A stretch of 55,613 nucleotides of DNA from positions 1-55,613 of IMG/VR virus record IMGVR_UViG_3300042938_000869; one strand, given 5' to 3'. Source of the stretch: a virus. Below, one piece after another: positions 55,427 to 55,613 of this stretch. A program made the translations under genes and the position numbers. How positions within the stretch are numbered: the stretch's first letter is position 1; the number at the start of each line of letters is the position of its first letter. A model generated the notes under the pieces. The model ran no database searches and was not told the DNA's origin. It saw only the letters and a list, made by a program, of their open reading frames with translations.

Positions 55427-55613
55427 TTAGGCTTTCGTGGGTTCAGTAGTGGTGGGCATGTACTTGGCAATCTCTGCCCAAGCCTTGCCCTTGGGCAACA
55501 TAATCGCGTCCGGCATGTTGAACCGGTTCTTGGCGACGAACGCAGGGCGCCCATCGGCAAACAGCCAGCGGGAGCCGCCGCCTTCTGCGTGGATAGCTTT
55601 CTTGCCAAACCCG
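55427..55613 (-). CDS. Sak4-like recombination ATPase, C-terminal part
   Basis: 61 codons, open to the window end: GFGKKAIHAEGG... then RPAFVAKNRFNMPDAIMLP. G-F-x-K-K ... E/D-x-R-P-A-F/Y-x-A-K-N-R-Y-x-L/M-P is the conserved C-terminus of Sak4-like AAA ATPases and is the part missing from the gene at 1-573, on the same strand and in the same order. Joining the two ends directly leaves the frames two bases apart, so at least 2 (2+3n) bases are missing. Confidence 0.8.
   Translation of the reverse strand, partial: GFGKKAIHAEGGGSRWLFADGRPAFVAKNRFNMPDAIMLPKGKAWAEIAKYMPTTTEPTKA

Overview
The window reads as one nearly complete turn of the genome of a short-tailed (podovirus-type), apparently lytic double-stranded DNA phage of an alphaproteobacterium. 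Evidence for a phage: terS, terL, portal, scaffold, major capsid, P22-like head-tail adaptors and tail hub, fibres, internal virion proteins and an endolysin, with no tail tube, sheath or tape-measure gene, no integrase and no recognisable lysogeny module. Evidence for an alphaproteobacterial host: a GcrA-like cell-cycle regulator, a GcrA-type gene found essentially in that class, and many small proteins of the kind common in alphaproteobacterial phages. The two ends of the window hold the N-terminal (1-573) and C-terminal (55427-55613) parts of the same Sak4-like recombinase gene, so the sequence is probably a circularly permuted contig opened inside that gene, with a short piece missing at the join.

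Layout. (a) Leftward early/replication operon, crossing the contig ends from 836 down to 1 and from 55613 to 50734: Sak4 recombinase, DUF669-like protein, three small genes, a RecB/Cas4-like nuclease, an AT-rich orphan, an SF2 helicase and a RusA resolvase. (b) A divergent control region (837-1023). (c) Rightward early region 1024-11121: a YdaS/Cro-like HTH protein, GcrA homologue, a prim-pol/ATPase replication protein and then about 22 mostly tiny, tightly overlapping genes, with at least three promoters each carrying a palindromic site TGTAAA-N5-TTKACA. (d) A 427-bp non-coding stretch (11122-11548) with a terminator, seven copies of a CTAACA-core repeat and an AT-rich segment: candidate replication origin and/or packaging signal. 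(e) Rightward late region 11549-50712: packaging, portal, two polyvalent proteins, GroES-like chaperonin, scaffold and capsid, fibres, lysis genes, head-tail adaptors, tail hub, GNAT acetyltransferase, two large internal virion proteins and a last fibre.

How it fits together: the prim-pol/ATPase starts replication, the leftward operon supplies recombination and branch processing (Sak4, nuclease, helicase, RusA, helped by an endonuclease VII-like gene among the late genes), and the products feed TerS/TerL packaging into a HK97/Mu-gpT-type head. The most distinctive feature is a set of virion-cluster proteins (including an ADP-ribosyltransferase-like polyvalent protein) that share short Gly-Gly motifs and a C-terminal amphipathic tail, perhaps a common sorting tag for injected proteins. 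No tRNA, rRNA, CRISPR array, insertion sequence or reverse transcriptase was seen.
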